DNA of 64,000 bases from Tenacibaculum ovolyticum DSM 18103 (GTDB lineage: Bacteria; Bacteroidota; Bacteroidia; Flavobacteriales; Flavobacteriaceae), in NCBI RefSeq assembly GCF_000430545.1, contig NZ_KE387163.1:957045-1021044 (forward strand). Direction: 5' to 3'. Positions 44,176 through 53,806 of this stretch are shown here, in pieces (positions within the stretch are counted from its first letter, which is position 1; the number at the start of each line of letters is the position of its first letter). A program made the position numbers and the translations under genes. The notes under the pieces are model-generated. The model was not told the origin of the DNA and did not search any database. It was given only the letters and a program-made list of their open reading frames with translations.

Positions 44176-44183
44176 CAAATATA
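44176..44183 (-). promoter_or_regulatory. TATATTTG -7 element for the sigma-factor operon
   Basis: Perfect minus-strand match. A transcription start a few bases downstream leaves no room for a longer N-terminus and supports the TTG start at 44148. Confidence 0.6.
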
Positions 44184-44219
44184 TAGACTATGACTCTTTA
44201 AAAAAGGTTGCTTCTTAAG

Positions 44220-44256
44220 CAAAAAAAAATCTCCGTATTTATAAAAAACGGAGATT
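44220..44256 (-). terminator. mqo terminator
   Basis: 9-bp stem AATCTCCGT/ACGGAGATT around a 10-base loop, followed on the minus strand by nine T. It lies about 64 bp downstream of the mqo stop. Confidence 0.82.
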
Positions 44257-44319
44257 CTAATGTTATACTATATGTTTTAAGAATACCAATTCTTGTTTAA
44301 AATTAGAAATGATATAAAC

Positions 44320-45795
44320 TTATAAATTCAATGCTTTTTTACTTATTTCTAACTGTTCGTTAAACAACTCTTTCGTAATTTCTGCTTTATAAAACGGAAT
44401 TATTTCTTTTAATTTAATCTTACCTTCTTCTGACTCTAATAATTCGGGAAATGCTTTTTCTAACACTTCTAACATAATTGCCGTTGCTGTTGATGCCCCT
44501 GGTGATGCTCCTAGCAAACAAGTAATACTACCATCTTTACTACTAATTACTTCTGTTCCGAATTGCAACTTCCCTCCTTTAAATTCATCTTTTTTAATGA
44601 TTTGTACTCGTTGCCCAGCTTTTACAACTTCCCAATCTTCATTCTTAGCATTTTTCACGAACTTACGTAAAGAATCCATTCTATCTTCCTTACTCATCAT
44701 TACCTGTTCTATTAAGTATTTTGTTAAGGGTAAATTATGCCAAAAAGCACCAAACATAGAAGGTATATTATCTGATTGAATCGATTTAAATAAATCTAAA
44801 TTAGATCCTTCTTTTAAAAACTTTGGACTAAACCCTGCAAAAGGACCAAACATTAATTGTCGTTTTCCATCAATATAACGAGTATCTAAATGTGGCGTTG
44901 ACATTGGCGGGTCTCCAATACCAGCCTTACTATATACTTTTGCATTATGTTGCTTTATAATTTCCTCATTATTACATACTAACCACTCTCCACTTACAGG
45001 AAAACCACCATAACCTTCCTTCTCTTCAATTTCTACCTTTTGAAGTAATAACAAACTTCCACCTCCTGCTCCAATAAACACATGCGCTGCCTCTACTTGA
45101 TGTACTTCTTTAGTTACAGTATTTTTAACTTCAACTGTCCAATCTAAATCTGTATCAGGATCAACATCTAAAACTTCCATATTACAATGAACAGGTGTAT
45201 CAAACTCAGTTTCTAAAATATCAAATAATTTCTTTGTTAAAGAACCATAATTTACTTCAGTACCTCTATCAATTCTTGATGCGGCCATAATTTCACCATC
45301 TTCTCTATCATCTACAATTAAAGGAAACCATTCTTTCATTTTACTTTTATCTCTAGTGAAATCTATTGAATCAAACATAAAACACTCTTTAAAAGCTTTA
45401 TACCTCTTCTCTAAATAATCGCTATTATCTTTTCCTATTACCCAACTATGATGTTTTACTGAAGACACAAATTCAGTTGGGTTCTCAATAAAATCTTCAT
45501 TAACTAAATAAGACCAAAATTGCTTAGACATTTCATATTGTTTGCAAATATCAATCGCTTTCTTTATTGAGATAGTACCATCTTTCTCTTCTGGACAATA
45601 ATTTAATTCACATAAAGCTGAATGCCCTGTTCCTGCATTATTCCATGCAGCAGAACTCTCTTTAGCAACACCATTTAAACGCTCTAAAATTAAAATATTA
45701 ATTTCAGGATTTAACATCTTTGCTATTAAGGCTAAATTAGCGCTCATAATACCACCTCCTACACAAATTAAATCATACTCCTTTTTAATATTCAT
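44320..45795 (-). CDS. mqo: Malate:quinone oxidoreductase
   Basis: A 491-residue FAD enzyme that oxidises malate to oxaloacetate and reduces quinone at the membrane. The N-terminal dinucleotide motif is LICVGGGIMSANLALIAK. WNNAGTGHSALCELNY, GAGGGSLLLLQKVEI and FGPFAGFSPKFL are typical of Mqo, and LLGASPGASTATAIMLEVLE is the C-terminal signature. It stands alone and reads away from relA. A TATTTTTA motif, one base off consensus, lies upstream near 45826-45833. Confidence 0.96.
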   Translation of the reverse strand: MNIKKEYDLICVGGGIMSANLALIAKMLNPEINILILERLNGVAKESSAAWNNAGTGHSALCELNYCPEEKDGTISIKKAIDICKQYEMSKQFWSYLVNEDFIENPTEFVSSVKHHSWVIGKDNSDYLEKRYKAFKECFMFDSIDFTRDKSKMKEWFPLIVDDREDGEIMAASRIDRGTEVNYGSLTKKLFDILETEFDTPVHCNMEVLDVDPDTDLDWTVEVKNTVTKEVHQVEAAHVFIGAGGGSLLLLQKVEIEEKEGYGGFPVSGEWLVCNNEEIIKQHNAKVYSKAGIGDPPMSTPHLDTRYIDGKRQLMFGPFAGFSPKFLKEGSNLDLFKSIQSDNIPSMFGAFWHNLPLTKYLIEQVMMSKEDRMDSLRKFVKNAKNEDWEVVKAGQRVQIIKKDEFKGGKLQFGTEVISSKDGSITCLLGASPGASTATAIMLEVLEKAFPELLESEEGKIKLKEIIPFYKAEITKELFNEQLEISKKALNL

Positions 45796-45940
45796 TGCTT
45801 ATTTATTTTAGCTTTAGAGGTAAAAATAAGTTTTTTTTTCATTTTTAAACAAGTGTTAAAGATTTCTTAATAAAACTTGCTCAGTAAAATTCTTTAGACT
45901 ATTTTTATTTTAGAACATCTAATAAAAGATCTTTAAGCGT

Positions 45941-48157
45941 ATGAGTTATAATGCAACGATAGAAGAAGAAAATAAAGAAATTGCAAACAGATATAAAAAC
46001 TTATTAAAAGGTACTTACCAAACATTATCTGAAGATGATAAAAAGCTGATACGTAAAGCTTTTGACATTGCTGTTGAGGCACATTCTGAGCAACGTAGAA
46101 AGACTGGTGAACCATATATTTTTCATCCAATAGCTGTTGCTAAGATTGTTGCTGATGAAATTGGATTAGGTGCAACATCTATTGCTGCTGCACTACTTCA
46201 TGATGTTGTTGAAGATACTCCTTATACAATTGATGATATGGAGCGCTTATTTGGAGAAAACATAGCGCGTATAGTTAGTGGTCTTACAAAAATTTCAAGT
46301 TTAAAAAAAGAGCAAGACTATTCTATACAAGCTGAAAATTTTAGAAAAATGCTACTTACCTTACATGATGATGTTAGGGTAATTCTTATAAAAATTGCCG
46401 ATCGTTTGCATAACATGCAAACAATGGATGCAATGCCACCTCATAAGCAAGTAAAGATAGCCTCTGAAACCTTATACATTTATGCACCTTTAGCACACCG
46501 TTTAGGCTTGTATAATATTAAAACAGAATTAGAAGACTTAGGTTTAAAATATACAGAACCTGAAGTTTACAAAGATATTCTTACCAAAATAAAAGACAGT
46601 AAAGAAGATCAACAAAAATATATTAATAGCTTTACTGGCATCTTAAAAGAAGCTTTAGATAAAGAAGGCTTTAACTATGATATTAAAGGTCGTTTTAAAT
46701 CTATTTTTTCTATTAGAAAAAAGATGCAAAAGCAAAACGTAACTTTTGATGAAGTATACGATAAATTTGCTATCCGAATTATTTACGAACCAACCTCTGG
46801 TGATGAAAAATTTGATGCTTGGAAAATATACTCTATTGTAACCGATTTTTTTAAACCAAATCCTGCTCGTTTAAGAGATTGGATTTCTCAGCCAAAATCA
46901 ACAGGTTACGAAGCACTACATATTACCGTTATTGGTCCTCAATCAAAATGGGTAGAAGTACAAGTACGTTCTGAAAGAATGGATGAAATTGCCGAAAAAG
47001 GATATGCAGCCCATTTTAAATACAAACAAAATGATGTTAAAGAAAATGGTCTTGACGGTTGGTTAAACCGTTTAAAAGAAACTCTAGAAAATCAAAGTAT
47101 TGATGCTATTGATTTTGTTGAAGATTTTAAACTTAACTTATACGCTAAAGAAATATATGTATTTACACCTAAAGGTGACTTAAAATCATTACCCAAAAAC
47201 GCATCTGCCCTAGATTTTGCTTTTTCTGTTCATACTGATGTTGGTTTAAAATGTAGAGGAGCTAAGGTAAACGGAAAACTAGTTCCTTTAAGTTATGCCC
47301 TTAAAAGTGGTGATCAAGTTGAAGTTCTTACTGCTAGTAATAACAAACCAAATGTTCGTTGGTTAGATTTTGTTTTAACAGCTAGAGCTCGTACAAAAAT
47401 TAAGTCGGCATTAAAAGCAGAAGAAAAAATTATTGCTGAAGAAGGAAAAGCAATTTTACTTAGAAAACTTCGCCATTTAAAAATTGGTTCGAGTGATAAA
47501 ATAATTCATGAAATTGCTCACTATTTTGGTTTAAAAACTAGCTTCGATTTATTTTTTAGAGTAGGTAATGGTGCTATTGACAACACGCAATTAAAAGAGT
47601 TTGTTGCACAAAGAAGTGGTTTAATAATGGGTTTTATTAAAAACACTTTTCGTCGTAGCCCATCTAAAGATTTTTCAGATAAAGAAGAAGTTACTCACAA
47701 GTATGATGCATTAGTTTTTGGTAAAGATGAACAAACTTTAGATTATACACTCGCTAAATGTTGCTCTCCTATTCCTGGAGATAAAGTTTTTGGCTTTGTA
47801 ACCATTAATGAAGGTATAAAAATACACAAAAACGATTGCCCTAATTCCATTTCTTTGCAATCTAATTATGCTTATAGAATTATGCCTGCCAAATGGATAG
47901 ACTCTACTAAGCAAGATTTTACGGCTATTTTACATTTATCTGGAATAGATAATAAAGGTATTGTAAATAATATTACGCGTATTATTTCTAATAGTATGGA
48001 TGTATTTATACATAGCATTAATATCTCTGGAGACCACGGTGTTTTTGATGGAAAACTTTCTTTAAGTGTTAAAAACAAAGCGCAATTAAATAAATTAATT
48101 GACAATATGAGAAAGCTCGAAGGGGTACAAAAAGTAGAACGTGTTAATACATTGTAA
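45941..48157 (+). CDS. Bifunctional (p)ppGpp synthetase/hydrolase RelA/SpoT
   Basis: A 738-residue Rel/Spo homologue. The HD hydrolase domain has FHPIAVAKIVADE and AALLHDVVEDTPYT with the metal HD, then KIADRLHNMQTM. The synthetase domain has GRFKSIFSIRKKMQ and DKFAIRIIYEP plus TGYEALHITV. A TGS domain (KEIYVFTPKGDLKSLP) and a C-terminal ACT domain (LHLSGIDNKGIVNNITRIIS) follow. The intact HD motif makes hydrolase activity likely. It controls the stringent response. It is the first gene of a run with the Fur-family gene and purA. Confidence 0.95.
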   Translation: MSYNATIEEENKEIANRYKNLLKGTYQTLSEDDKKLIRKAFDIAVEAHSEQRRKTGEPYIFHPIAVAKIVADEIGLGATSIAAALLHDVVEDTPYTIDDMERLFGENIARIVSGLTKISSLKKEQDYSIQAENFRKMLLTLHDDVRVILIKIADRLHNMQTMDAMPPHKQVKIASETLYIYAPLAHRLGLYNIKTELEDLGLKYTEPEVYKDILTKIKDSKEDQQKYINSFTGILKEALDKEGFNYDIKGRFKSIFSIRKKMQKQNVTFDEVYDKFAIRIIYEPTSGDEKFDAWKIYSIVTDFFKPNPARLRDWISQPKSTGYEALHITVIGPQSKWVEVQVRSERMDEIAEKGYAAHFKYKQNDVKENGLDGWLNRLKETLENQSIDAIDFVEDFKLNLYAKEIYVFTPKGDLKSLPKNASALDFAFSVHTDVGLKCRGAKVNGKLVPLSYALKSGDQVEVLTASNNKPNVRWLDFVLTARARTKIKSALKAEEKIIAEEGKAILLRKLRHLKIGSSDKIIHEIAHYFGLKTSFDLFFRVGNGAIDNTQLKEFVAQRSGLIMGFIKNTFRRSPSKDFSDKEEVTHKYDALVFGKDEQTLDYTLAKCCSPIPGDKVFGFVTINEGIKIHKNDCPNSISLQSNYAYRIMPAKWIDSTKQDFTAILHLSGIDNKGIVNNITRIISNSMDVFIHSINISGDHGVFDGKLSLSVKNKAQLNKLIDNMRKLEGVQKVERVNTL

Positions 48158-48199
48158 ATATCATTTTAATTTACTTGTTTTTTTATCAATAAATAACTG

Positions 48200-48207
48200 T
48201 AAATTTG
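48200..48207 (+). promoter_or_regulatory. TAAATTTG -7 element for the Fur-family gene
   Basis: Perfect TAnnTTTG, 24 bp before the ATG (48232). A TTG at 48175-48177 sits 22 bp upstream, slightly longer than the usual spacing. Confidence 0.55.
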
Positions 48208-48231
48208 TCTTTTGTAAAAATTTAAAAGTAA

Positions 48232-48681
48232 ATGGGTAATTCAGTCGAAAATCAAGAAATTGTAAAAAAAGTTTTCACTACTTTTTTAGAAGAAAACAAG
48301 CATCGTAAAACACCTGAACGCTATGCGATTTTACAAGAAATATATGTAGCTGAAGAGCATTTTGATATAGAATCTTTATATATTAAAATGAAAAACAAAA
48401 ACTATCGTGTAAGTAGAGCTACGCTTTATAATACGATGGATCTACTTATAGACTGTGGATTGGTTAGAAAACACCAATTTGACGGCCAATCAATGGCACG
48501 CTATGAAAAAAGTTACTTCGATAAAAACCACGATCACGTAATATTTACTGATTCTGGAGAAGTAAAAGAATTTTGTGATCCTAGAATTCAAATTATCAAA
48601 AAAACTATTGAAGAGGTTTTTGATATTGATATTCAAAACCACTCACTTTATTTTTACGGAACAAAACGCAACAAAAAATAA
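48232..48681 (+). CDS. Fur family transcriptional regulator
   Basis: A 149-residue protein. The winged helix is visible as [20 protein letters not shown] with [18 protein letters not shown]. The dimerisation half has [20 protein letters not shown], matching the Fur regulatory metal region HxHHLxC. The positions of the usual structural-zinc CxxC pair are Phe/Ser (IFTDSG), and the C-terminal CxxC is absent, so it should not bind that zinc. The sensed metal or stress is unknown. It lies between relA/spoT and purA. Confidence 0.9.
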   Translation: MGNSVENQEIVKKVFTTFLEENKHRKTPERYAILQEIYVAEEHFDIESLYIKMKNKNYRVSRATLYNTMDLLIDCGLVRKHQFDGQSMARYEKSYFDKNHDHVIFTDSGEVKEFCDPRIQIIKKTIEEVFDIDIQNHSLYFYGTKRNKK

Positions 48682-48711
48682 CAACAACAAATACACTTAA
48701 TAACACACTAA

Positions 48712-49983
48712 ATGGCAGTAGATTTATTACTCGGATTACAATGGGGAGACGAGGGAAAAGGTAAAATCGTAGATGTTTTAACAGGAAATTACGATATTAT
48801 TGCACGATTTCAAGGAGGTCCAAACGCAGGACACACTTTAATATTTGATGGTAGCAAACATGTTTTACACACAATTCCTTCTGGAATTTTTCATAAAACC
48901 GCTTTAAATGTAGTTGGTAATGGTGTTGTAATTGACCCAGTTATCTTTAAAAAAGAATTAGAAAATTTAGATGTACATAATATAGATTACACTTCTAAGT
49001 TATTAATTTCAAGAAAAGCACACTTAATATTACCTACACACAGGTTATTAGATGCTGCTTCTGAAACATCAAAAGGTAAAGCAAAAATTGGTTCTACATT
49101 AAAAGGTATTGGTCCAACTTACATGGACAAAACTGGTAGAAACGGAATGCGTGTTGGTGATTTAGAACTTGATAATTGGAAAGATAAGTATAGATCTTTA
49201 ACTCAAAAGCATTTAAGTATGCTTGCTTATTTTGATGTTCAAGTAGAGTACGATTTAGATGAATTAGAAGCTGAATTCGACTTAGGTATCGAAAAATTAA
49301 GAACACTACAATTTATAGATTCTGAAGAGTTTTTAAACTCAGCGATAAAAGAAGGTAAAACTATTTTAGCTGAAGGAGCACAAGGATCATTATTAGATAT
49401 CGATTTTGGTACCTATCCTTTTGTAACTTCTTCAAATACTACAGCCGCTGGTGCTTGTACAGGTTTAGGAATTGCACCTAATAGAATTGGTGATGTATTC
49501 GGTATTTTTAAAGCATATACAACGCGTGTTGGTTCAGGACCATTTCCTACTGAATTATTTGACGAAGATGGTGCAGAAATGGCTAAAGTTGGTCATGAAT
49601 TTGGTGCAACAACTGGTCGTCCTAGAAGATGTGGTTGGTTAGATTTAGTTGCTTTAAAATATGCTGTTGATGTTAACGGTGTTACACAATTAATGATGAT
49701 GAAAGGTGATGTACTTTCTGGTTTTGATACTTTAAAAGTATGTACATCTTATAACTACAAAGGTGAAGAGATTACACATTTACCTTACAATATTGAACCT
49801 GAAAACATATCAGTAAACTATACTGAGTTTAAAGGATGGGAAGATGATTTAACTAAAATGACTAGTGCAGATCAATTACCTAAAAACTTAATGGACTATG
49901 TAGCTTTTATTGAAAAAGAAACAGGAGTTCCGGTAAAAATTGTATCTGTAGGACCTGACAGAAAACAAACAATTAATAGATAA
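48712..49983 (+). CDS. purA: Adenylosuccinate synthase
   Basis: A 423-residue GTP-dependent enzyme that joins IMP and aspartate in AMP synthesis. It shows GLQWGDEGKGKIVDVL (P-loop and catalytic Asp), GGPNAGHTL (catalytic His), GPTYMDKTGRNGMRVGDL, LAEGAQGSLLDIDFGTYPFV and GRPRRCGWLDLVAL. Length is normal. It is followed by its own terminator 6 bp after the stop. Confidence 0.97.
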   Translation: MAVDLLLGLQWGDEGKGKIVDVLTGNYDIIARFQGGPNAGHTLIFDGSKHVLHTIPSGIFHKTALNVVGNGVVIDPVIFKKELENLDVHNIDYTSKLLISRKAHLILPTHRLLDAASETSKGKAKIGSTLKGIGPTYMDKTGRNGMRVGDLELDNWKDKYRSLTQKHLSMLAYFDVQVEYDLDELEAEFDLGIEKLRTLQFIDSEEFLNSAIKEGKTILAEGAQGSLLDIDFGTYPFVTSSNTTAAGACTGLGIAPNRIGDVFGIFKAYTTRVGSGPFPTELFDEDGAEMAKVGHEFGATTGRPRRCGWLDLVALKYAVDVNGVTQLMMMKGDVLSGFDTLKVCTSYNYKGEEITHLPYNIEPENISVNYTEFKGWEDDLTKMTSADQLPKNLMDYVAFIEKETGVPVKIVSVGPDRKQTINR

Positions 49984-49987
49984 ATTT

Positions 49988-50016
49988 AAAAAGGAGCTCT
50001 ATCGAGCTCCTTTTTT
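49988..50016 (+). terminator. purA terminator
   Basis: 12-bp stem AAAAAGGAGCTC with complement around TATC and a T-run. The next gene's ATG is only 12 bp beyond. Confidence 0.88.
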
Positions 50017-50027
50017 ATTGTGAACTA

Positions 50028-50558
50028 ATGATTAATGAATATTTAGAAAACATTATAAAACAATTTAAATCTTACAAAGAAGTAGCTGATAAAGCAATAC
50101 AGCAACTACAAGAAGAAGATTTACATTGGAAATATAATGATGAAAGCAATAGTATTGCTTCAATTATTATACATCTCTCTGAAAACATGCTTTCTCGATG
50201 GACGGATTTTTTTACTACCGATGGAGAAAAGAGTTCAAGAGATAGAGATAAAGAATTTGAATCTCATAATTTATCTAAGCACGAATTACTACAAAAATGG
50301 GAAGATGGATGGAACTGTCTTTTTACAGCTATAAGCTCTTTAAATGAAACTAATTTTAATACTCCTATACAGATAAGAAACAAACAACATAAACTTATAG
50401 AGAGTATTACTAGGCAAATAGCCCATTACCCTTATCATATTGGTCAAATAACCTACATCGCTAAAATGATTTTAAATGATAAATGGAAAACAGCCTCTAT
50501 TGCTAAAGGAAAATCAAAAGAGTACATGAAACAAGAGTTTAAAAAAAATTCAATCTAA
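50028..50558 (+). CDS. DinB-like protein (DUF1572 family)
   Basis: A 176-residue four-helix bundle of the DinB/YfiT superfamily. The three putative metal ligands are His in SIIIHLSEN (about residue 49) and the pair in RQIAHYPYHIGQI (about 138 and 142). DinB-like enzymes include bacillithiol transferases, which fits a genome with bshA, but no activity can be assigned. It lies 12 bp after the purA terminator and ends at another strong terminator. Confidence 0.85.
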   Translation: MINEYLENIIKQFKSYKEVADKAIQQLQEEDLHWKYNDESNSIASIIIHLSENMLSRWTDFFTTDGEKSSRDRDKEFESHNLSKHELLQKWEDGWNCLFTAISSLNETNFNTPIQIRNKQHKLIESITRQIAHYPYHIGQITYIAKMILNDKWKTASIAKGKSKEYMKQEFKKNSI

Positions 50559-50559
50559 A

Positions 50560-50590
50560 AAAAAGGAGTTCAAAATTTGAACTCCTTTTT
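50560..50590. terminator. Bidirectional terminator
   Basis: 15-bp perfect stem around a single A (AAAAAGGAGTTCAAA and complement) with T-tracts. It lies between the DinB-like gene and the convergent decarboxylase gene. Confidence 0.85.
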
Positions 50591-50593
50591 CAT

Positions 50594-52021
50594 TTATTTT
50601 TTTAAAATCTCTTCACCAAATTTATGACACAATGCTAATGTTTCATTTACGTCATCAATTGTTGTTTTTGGGTTTATTAAACACATTCGTAATACAACCT
50701 GTTTATTTAAAATTGTAGTTACCAACAATGCTTCTTTAGAATCCATTACCTTTTTAGAAATCTTCTGATTTAAAACATCAATTTCTTTTTCTGATAAATT
50801 CAACCCTATAGGGTTATATCTAAAGTTAATAACCGCTAAAGTTGCAGGAGAAATAATTTCCCAATGCCTACTCTTACGTAAATTCTTTTCAACATCATCA
50901 GCCAACTGAATATTATAAGTTACAGCCTTTTTAAAAGTATCTAAACCATAGGTTTTTATTGACATATAAAACTTTAAAGCTCTAAACCTACGGGTTAATT
51001 GAATACCATAATCATAAAAATTAATCTCAGATTCATTCCCTTCAATATCTCTTAAATATTCTGGTTTTTCACTAAAAGTACTACTTAACCAAGATGAATC
51101 TTTCACCAATAAACATCCGATTTCATAAGGTTGATAAAACCATTTATGCGGATCAACAGTTAAAGAATCTGCTCTTTCAATTCCGCGTAAAGCCCTTGCT
51201 CCTTTTTCTGATAAAATCGCTGCCCCACCATAAGCTCCATCAACATGAAACCATAAATTTTCCTCTTCACAAATATCTGCTATCTCATCTAACGGATCAA
51301 CAGTACCTGTATTTGTTGTTCCTGCTGAAGCTAAAAAACAAAAAGGTTGCAAACCTTCCAACCTATCCTTAGCTATTGCGTTTTTTAGTTTATTTATGCT
51401 TATTCTAAATTCTATATCAGTTGGTAAAATACGAATCTGCTCTTTCTTAAACCCTAAAACACGAATTGCCTTAATATTAGACGAATGTGCTTGATCTGAT
51501 AAATAAATTACAGCTTTCGAAAAATCATCACCACATTTAATTCTACGTGCAGTAACTAAAGCTGTTAAATTAGCCATAGAACCACCACTTGTAAAAATAC
51601 CTCCTCCTTTTTCAACAGGAAAATTAAACATTTTAAGTAACCAGTTCATTGTTACTATTTCTAATTCTGCCGCTGCTGGAGACACTACCCAACCTCCAGA
51701 AAAAATATTAAACCCTGTTGCCAAACTATCGGCCATTGTACTAATAAAATTACTTGGCCCTGGTACGAATGAATATGCTTTAGGGTGTGAAATAACCGTA
51801 CTATTTGGTATTACATTACCCATTACAAAATCTAAAACTTCATTTGCATTCATACCTTTTTCAGGTGCTTCTTGCAAAAATAAATTATCCATTTCTTTAC
51901 GTGTAGCAGAAGTAACAGGTTTTTTATCATTCATAGTATCCCAGTGCTCTGCAATAAGATCAACTATTTTATAACCATAAGACTTCATCTCTTCAAGAGA
52001 TAAATCAAAATGAGCGCTCAT
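50594..52021 (-). CDS. Group II PLP-dependent decarboxylase (aromatic-L-amino-acid type)
   Basis: A 475-residue PLP enzyme. It shows SHPKAYSFVPGPSNFIS near the start, GGIFTSGGSMANLTALVTAR, FHVDGAYGGAAIL and the PLP Lys in DPHKWFYQPYEIG. The DPHKW form places it in the aromatic-L-amino-acid decarboxylase branch, distinct from the enzyme at 20392-21789. Possible substrates are tyrosine, tryptophan or DOPA; diaminobutyrate decarboxylase is another option. It is a single gene between terminators. Confidence 0.88.
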   Translation of the reverse strand: MSAHFDLSLEEMKSYGYKIVDLIAEHWDTMNDKKPVTSATRKEMDNLFLQEAPEKGMNANEVLDFVMGNVIPNSTVISHPKAYSFVPGPSNFISTMADSLATGFNIFSGGWVVSPAAAELEIVTMNWLLKMFNFPVEKGGGIFTSGGSMANLTALVTARRIKCGDDFSKAVIYLSDQAHSSNIKAIRVLGFKKEQIRILPTDIEFRISINKLKNAIAKDRLEGLQPFCFLASAGTTNTGTVDPLDEIADICEEENLWFHVDGAYGGAAILSEKGARALRGIERADSLTVDPHKWFYQPYEIGCLLVKDSSWLSSTFSEKPEYLRDIEGNESEINFYDYGIQLTRRFRALKFYMSIKTYGLDTFKKAVTYNIQLADDVEKNLRKSRHWEIISPATLAVINFRYNPIGLNLSEKEIDVLNQKISKKVMDSKEALLVTTILNKQVVLRMCLINPKTTIDDVNETLALCHKFGEEILKK

Positions 52022-52046
52022 AAAAATATTTTTTTTATTGTTTTTG

Positions 52047-52054
52047 CAAAATTA
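52047..52054 (-). promoter_or_regulatory. TAATTTTG -7 element for the decarboxylase
   Basis: Minus-strand TAATTTTG, 26 bp before the ATG at 52021. Confidence 0.5.
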
Positions 52055-52133
52055 ATCATTAAAAAAACGGTACTCTCTCTTTTCTTATTATAATTTTATT
52101 GGTTTATTAAGAAACATGGCACGTTCTTTTCAT

Positions 52134-52141
52134 TATTTTTG
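52134..52141 (+). promoter_or_regulatory. TATTTTTG -7 element for the OstA-like gene
   Basis: Perfect match, 20 bp before the TTG start at 52161. Confidence 0.5.
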
Positions 52142-52160
52142 CTAACTAAATACTGTTACT

Positions 52161-53795
52161 TTGAAAAAATTATTTTTTTTAACTTTTTTATTATTCTCTA
52201 TAATAGGTTTTTCTCAATCAAAAAGAATAAAAATACTCTCTACGCAACTAAGTACTGCCGATGAAGAAAAATATCCTGGAGCCACTATACTCAGTGGTAA
52301 AGTAAAAATGGAACATGAAGGTGCTACACTCGATTGCCAAAGAGCTTTATTTTATAAGAAAGAAAATATTTTTAAAGCGGTAGGAGAAGTCGTTATAGAA
52401 CAAGGTGATAGTATTATTCAATACAGTGATTTTGCTATTTATAACGGAGCAACTAAGAAAGCTAAATCTTGGGGAAATGTTGAAATTAACGATAAAGAAA
52501 TGAAAATGAGCACTGATACGCTTCATTTTGATAGACAAAATCAAATTTTATACTATCCTAACGGAGGAACAATTCGTGATAAAAAAAACACATTAAAAAG
52601 TATTAGAGGAACCTATTTTTTAAAGGATAAAAAATTTACTGCCAAATCTAAAGTAACCGTAGTAAACCCTGATAATAATTTAGAATCTGATCATTTAGAT
52701 TATTATACAAATTCTAACTTAGCATACTTATACGGACCAAGTACTGTTACTAATTTAAAAGACAGTACTAGAATTTATTCTGAAAGAGGTTTTTATGATA
52801 CAAATACAGATATTTCTTACTTTGTAAAAAATGCTAAACTTTTTTTAAAAGAACGAACAATCTCTGCTGATAGTTTATACTATGATAAACGTAAAGGTTT
52901 TGCTTCTGCTACAAATCGAATAAAAGTTATTGATACACTTCAAAAAATGGTTACAAAAGGTAATTATGCTGAGTTGTATGAGAAAAAAGATTCTCTTTTT
53001 ATTATTGATAGAGCTGTTGCTATTACTGTTTTAGATAAAGATTCTATGTATGTTGCTGGTGATAAAATTTTATTAACTGGTAAACCAGAAAAAAGAATTG
53101 TAAGAATTTTTAAAAATGTGAAAATTTTCAAATCTGATTTACAAGGAAAATGTGATTCTATTCACACAAGCCAAACAACAGGTTTAACACGATTATTTAA
53201 TAACCCTATTCTATGGTCTGGTAAAAGTCAAATTACTGGAGATAGCATTCAACTATTAACGAACAAAGAAACAAATAAACTAGACTCTTTAAAAGTGTTG
53301 CAAAATGCCTTTATGATTCAAAAAGATTCTTTATCTAATGATAACTTTAATCAAATAAAGGGTAGAAATATTTATGGTAAGTTTGAAAAAAATGACTTAA
53401 AAACCATGCTTGTTAAAGGAAATGCCGAATCTTTATACTTTAATAGAAATGATGACAGCAAAAAGCTAGAAACCATTACTAAAGAAATTGCAAGTGATAT
53501 TGAATTTACTTTAGAAAAAAATGAAATCATTGAAACAAAGTATTTTAAAAAATCTGAAGGAAAGACATTTCCTCCATCTCAATTTCCTTCTGATGAGAAA
53601 AAATTTAAAGGTTTTATTTGGAGAGAAGATGAACAACCTAAAACTGTTGAAGACATTTTTGTAAAAGATAAAAATGCCGTTATACCTAATGATAAAAAAA
53701 ATAATTTAACGGTAAAAAGAGCAAGAAGAAACTTCATTAAAGAAAGTGTAAAAAAACAAAAGAGTAAAAAACTAGAGCTTCCAAATTTCAAATAA
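52161..53795 (+). CDS. OstA/LptA-like envelope protein
   Basis: A 544-residue protein with a signal peptide (LFFLTFLLFSIIGFSQS) and OstA-type beta-jellyroll repeats (ATILSGKVKMEHEGATLDCQ, FKAVGEVVIEQGDSIIQ, AKSWGNVEINDKEMKMSTDT). This resembles LptA/LptD periplasmic regions that carry lipopolysaccharide. The C-terminal 60 residues are Lys-rich and disordered. It has no C-terminal LptD barrel. The frame has no usable ATG; the start is TTG at 52161, positioned correctly after the promoter. It is followed by an aminotransferase gene 11 bp later. Confidence 0.82.
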   Translation: MKKLFFLTFLLFSIIGFSQSKRIKILSTQLSTADEEKYPGATILSGKVKMEHEGATLDCQRALFYKKENIFKAVGEVVIEQGDSIIQYSDFAIYNGATKKAKSWGNVEINDKEMKMSTDTLHFDRQNQILYYPNGGTIRDKKNTLKSIRGTYFLKDKKFTAKSKVTVVNPDNNLESDHLDYYTNSNLAYLYGPSTVTNLKDSTRIYSERGFYDTNTDISYFVKNAKLFLKERTISADSLYYDKRKGFASATNRIKVIDTLQKMVTKGNYAELYEKKDSLFIIDRAVAITVLDKDSMYVAGDKILLTGKPEKRIVRIFKNVKIFKSDLQGKCDSIHTSQTTGLTRLFNNPILWSGKSQITGDSIQLLTNKETNKLDSLKVLQNAFMIQKDSLSNDNFNQIKGRNIYGKFEKNDLKTMLVKGNAESLYFNRNDDSKKLETITKEIASDIEFTLEKNEIIETKYFKKSEGKTFPPSQFPSDEKKFKGFIWREDEQPKTVEDIFVKDKNAVIPNDKKNNLTVKRARRNFIKESVKKQKSKKLELPNFK

Positions 53796-53806
53796 CCATA
53801 ACTAAA

